Source of the DNA: Filomicrobium sp.
Lineage (GTDB): Bacteria; Pseudomonadota; Alphaproteobacteria; Rhizobiales; Hyphomicrobiaceae
Direction of reading: 5' to 3'
Assembly: GCA_021775655.1 (NCBI GenBank)
Contig: JAJFHK010000157.1
Coordinates: 1-5,771 of the forward strand
DNA: 5,771 nucleotides
Shown in pieces: positions 5,683 through 5,771 of this stretch; within the stretch, counting starts at the first letter, position 1; every line of letters begins with the position of its first letter. The notes beneath the pieces were generated by a model. It was not told where the DNA came from. It saw nothing but the letters and a program-made list of their open reading frames with translations, and did no database searches. Both the position numbers and the translations under genes were made by a program.

Positions 5683-5766
5683 TTAAAGGGCACCGAGAAC
5701 AATGGCGACGAGAAAACCAAAAGAAATCATCGCTGCGAGTGCCGTGATCTGTGTCTCTAAGGTCAT
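5683..5766 (-). CDS. Possible tiny single-helix membrane peptide, or the 3' end of a longer gene
   Basis: On the - strand, an ATG at 5766-5764 opens a 27-residue frame ending in TAA at 5685-5683. It reads MTLETQITALAAMI followed by SFGFLVAIVLGAL: a short polar start and one membrane-spanning helix, the look of a genuine small membrane protein. The frame stays open to the window edge, so it may instead be the C-terminus of a longer gene, and any ribosome site lies outside the window. The bidirectional terminator about 65 bases downstream supports a gene ending here. A 6-bp hairpin (GCCCTT/AAGGGC, 5676-5691) spans its stop codon. The family is not recognised. Confidence 0.42.
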   Translation of the reverse strand: MTLETQITALAAMISFGFLVAIVLGAL

Positions 5767-5771
5767 GTTCG

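Noticed and set aside
5702..5771. A + strand ATG frame (MATRKPKEIIAASAVI...) open to the window edge
   Set aside because: It is too short to judge, lacks a clear ribosome site, and overlaps the more protein-like - strand frame.

Overview
This window looks like chromosome from an alphaproteobacterium, most likely in the Hyphomicrobiales (Rhizobiales). The evidence is a moderately GC-rich sequence, separate cytochrome b and cytochrome c1 genes with alphaproteobacterial-type proteins, and mtnP directly downstream of the bc1 genes. The genus cannot be fixed from the sequence. All confident genes are on the + strand.

Left part (1-1470): the end of the cytochrome bc1 (complex III) operon. It holds the C-terminal third of cytochrome b (petB), then a complete cytochrome c1 gene (petC), closed by a strong intrinsic terminator with a G(CUUG)C tetraloop. 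Middle part (1471-2967): mtnP, for 5'-methylthioadenosine phosphorylase (methionine and adenine salvage), followed 10 bases later by a single-domain cupin of unknown substrate with all its metal ligands. These two are very likely cotranscribed.

Right part (2968-4997): a compact arsenic-resistance operon. arsR encodes a repressor with a C-terminal Cys-Cys...Cys cluster. acr3 encodes an arsenite efflux carrier. arsC encodes a glutaredoxin-type arsenate reductase and starts 3 bases after acr3. Just before arsR a good -35 box and a perfect TTCAA-N6-TTGAA inverted repeat overlap, forming a likely autoregulated operator/promoter. ArsC would reduce arsenate to arsenite, Acr3 would export it, and ArsR would release the operator when arsenite binds.

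Far right (4998-5771): a 195-base gap with a possible weak promoter and a GC-rich hairpin, then a 114-residue membrane protein of unknown function. A hairpin flanked by A and T runs follows and could terminate transcription from both sides. Beyond it, on the - strand, is a possible 27-residue single-helix membrane peptide. No mobile element, CRISPR array, tRNA or rRNA was seen. No clearly new multi-gene system is visible. The least explained items are the small membrane protein after arsC, the tiny - strand ORF, and the near-leaderless layout of the arsR promoter.
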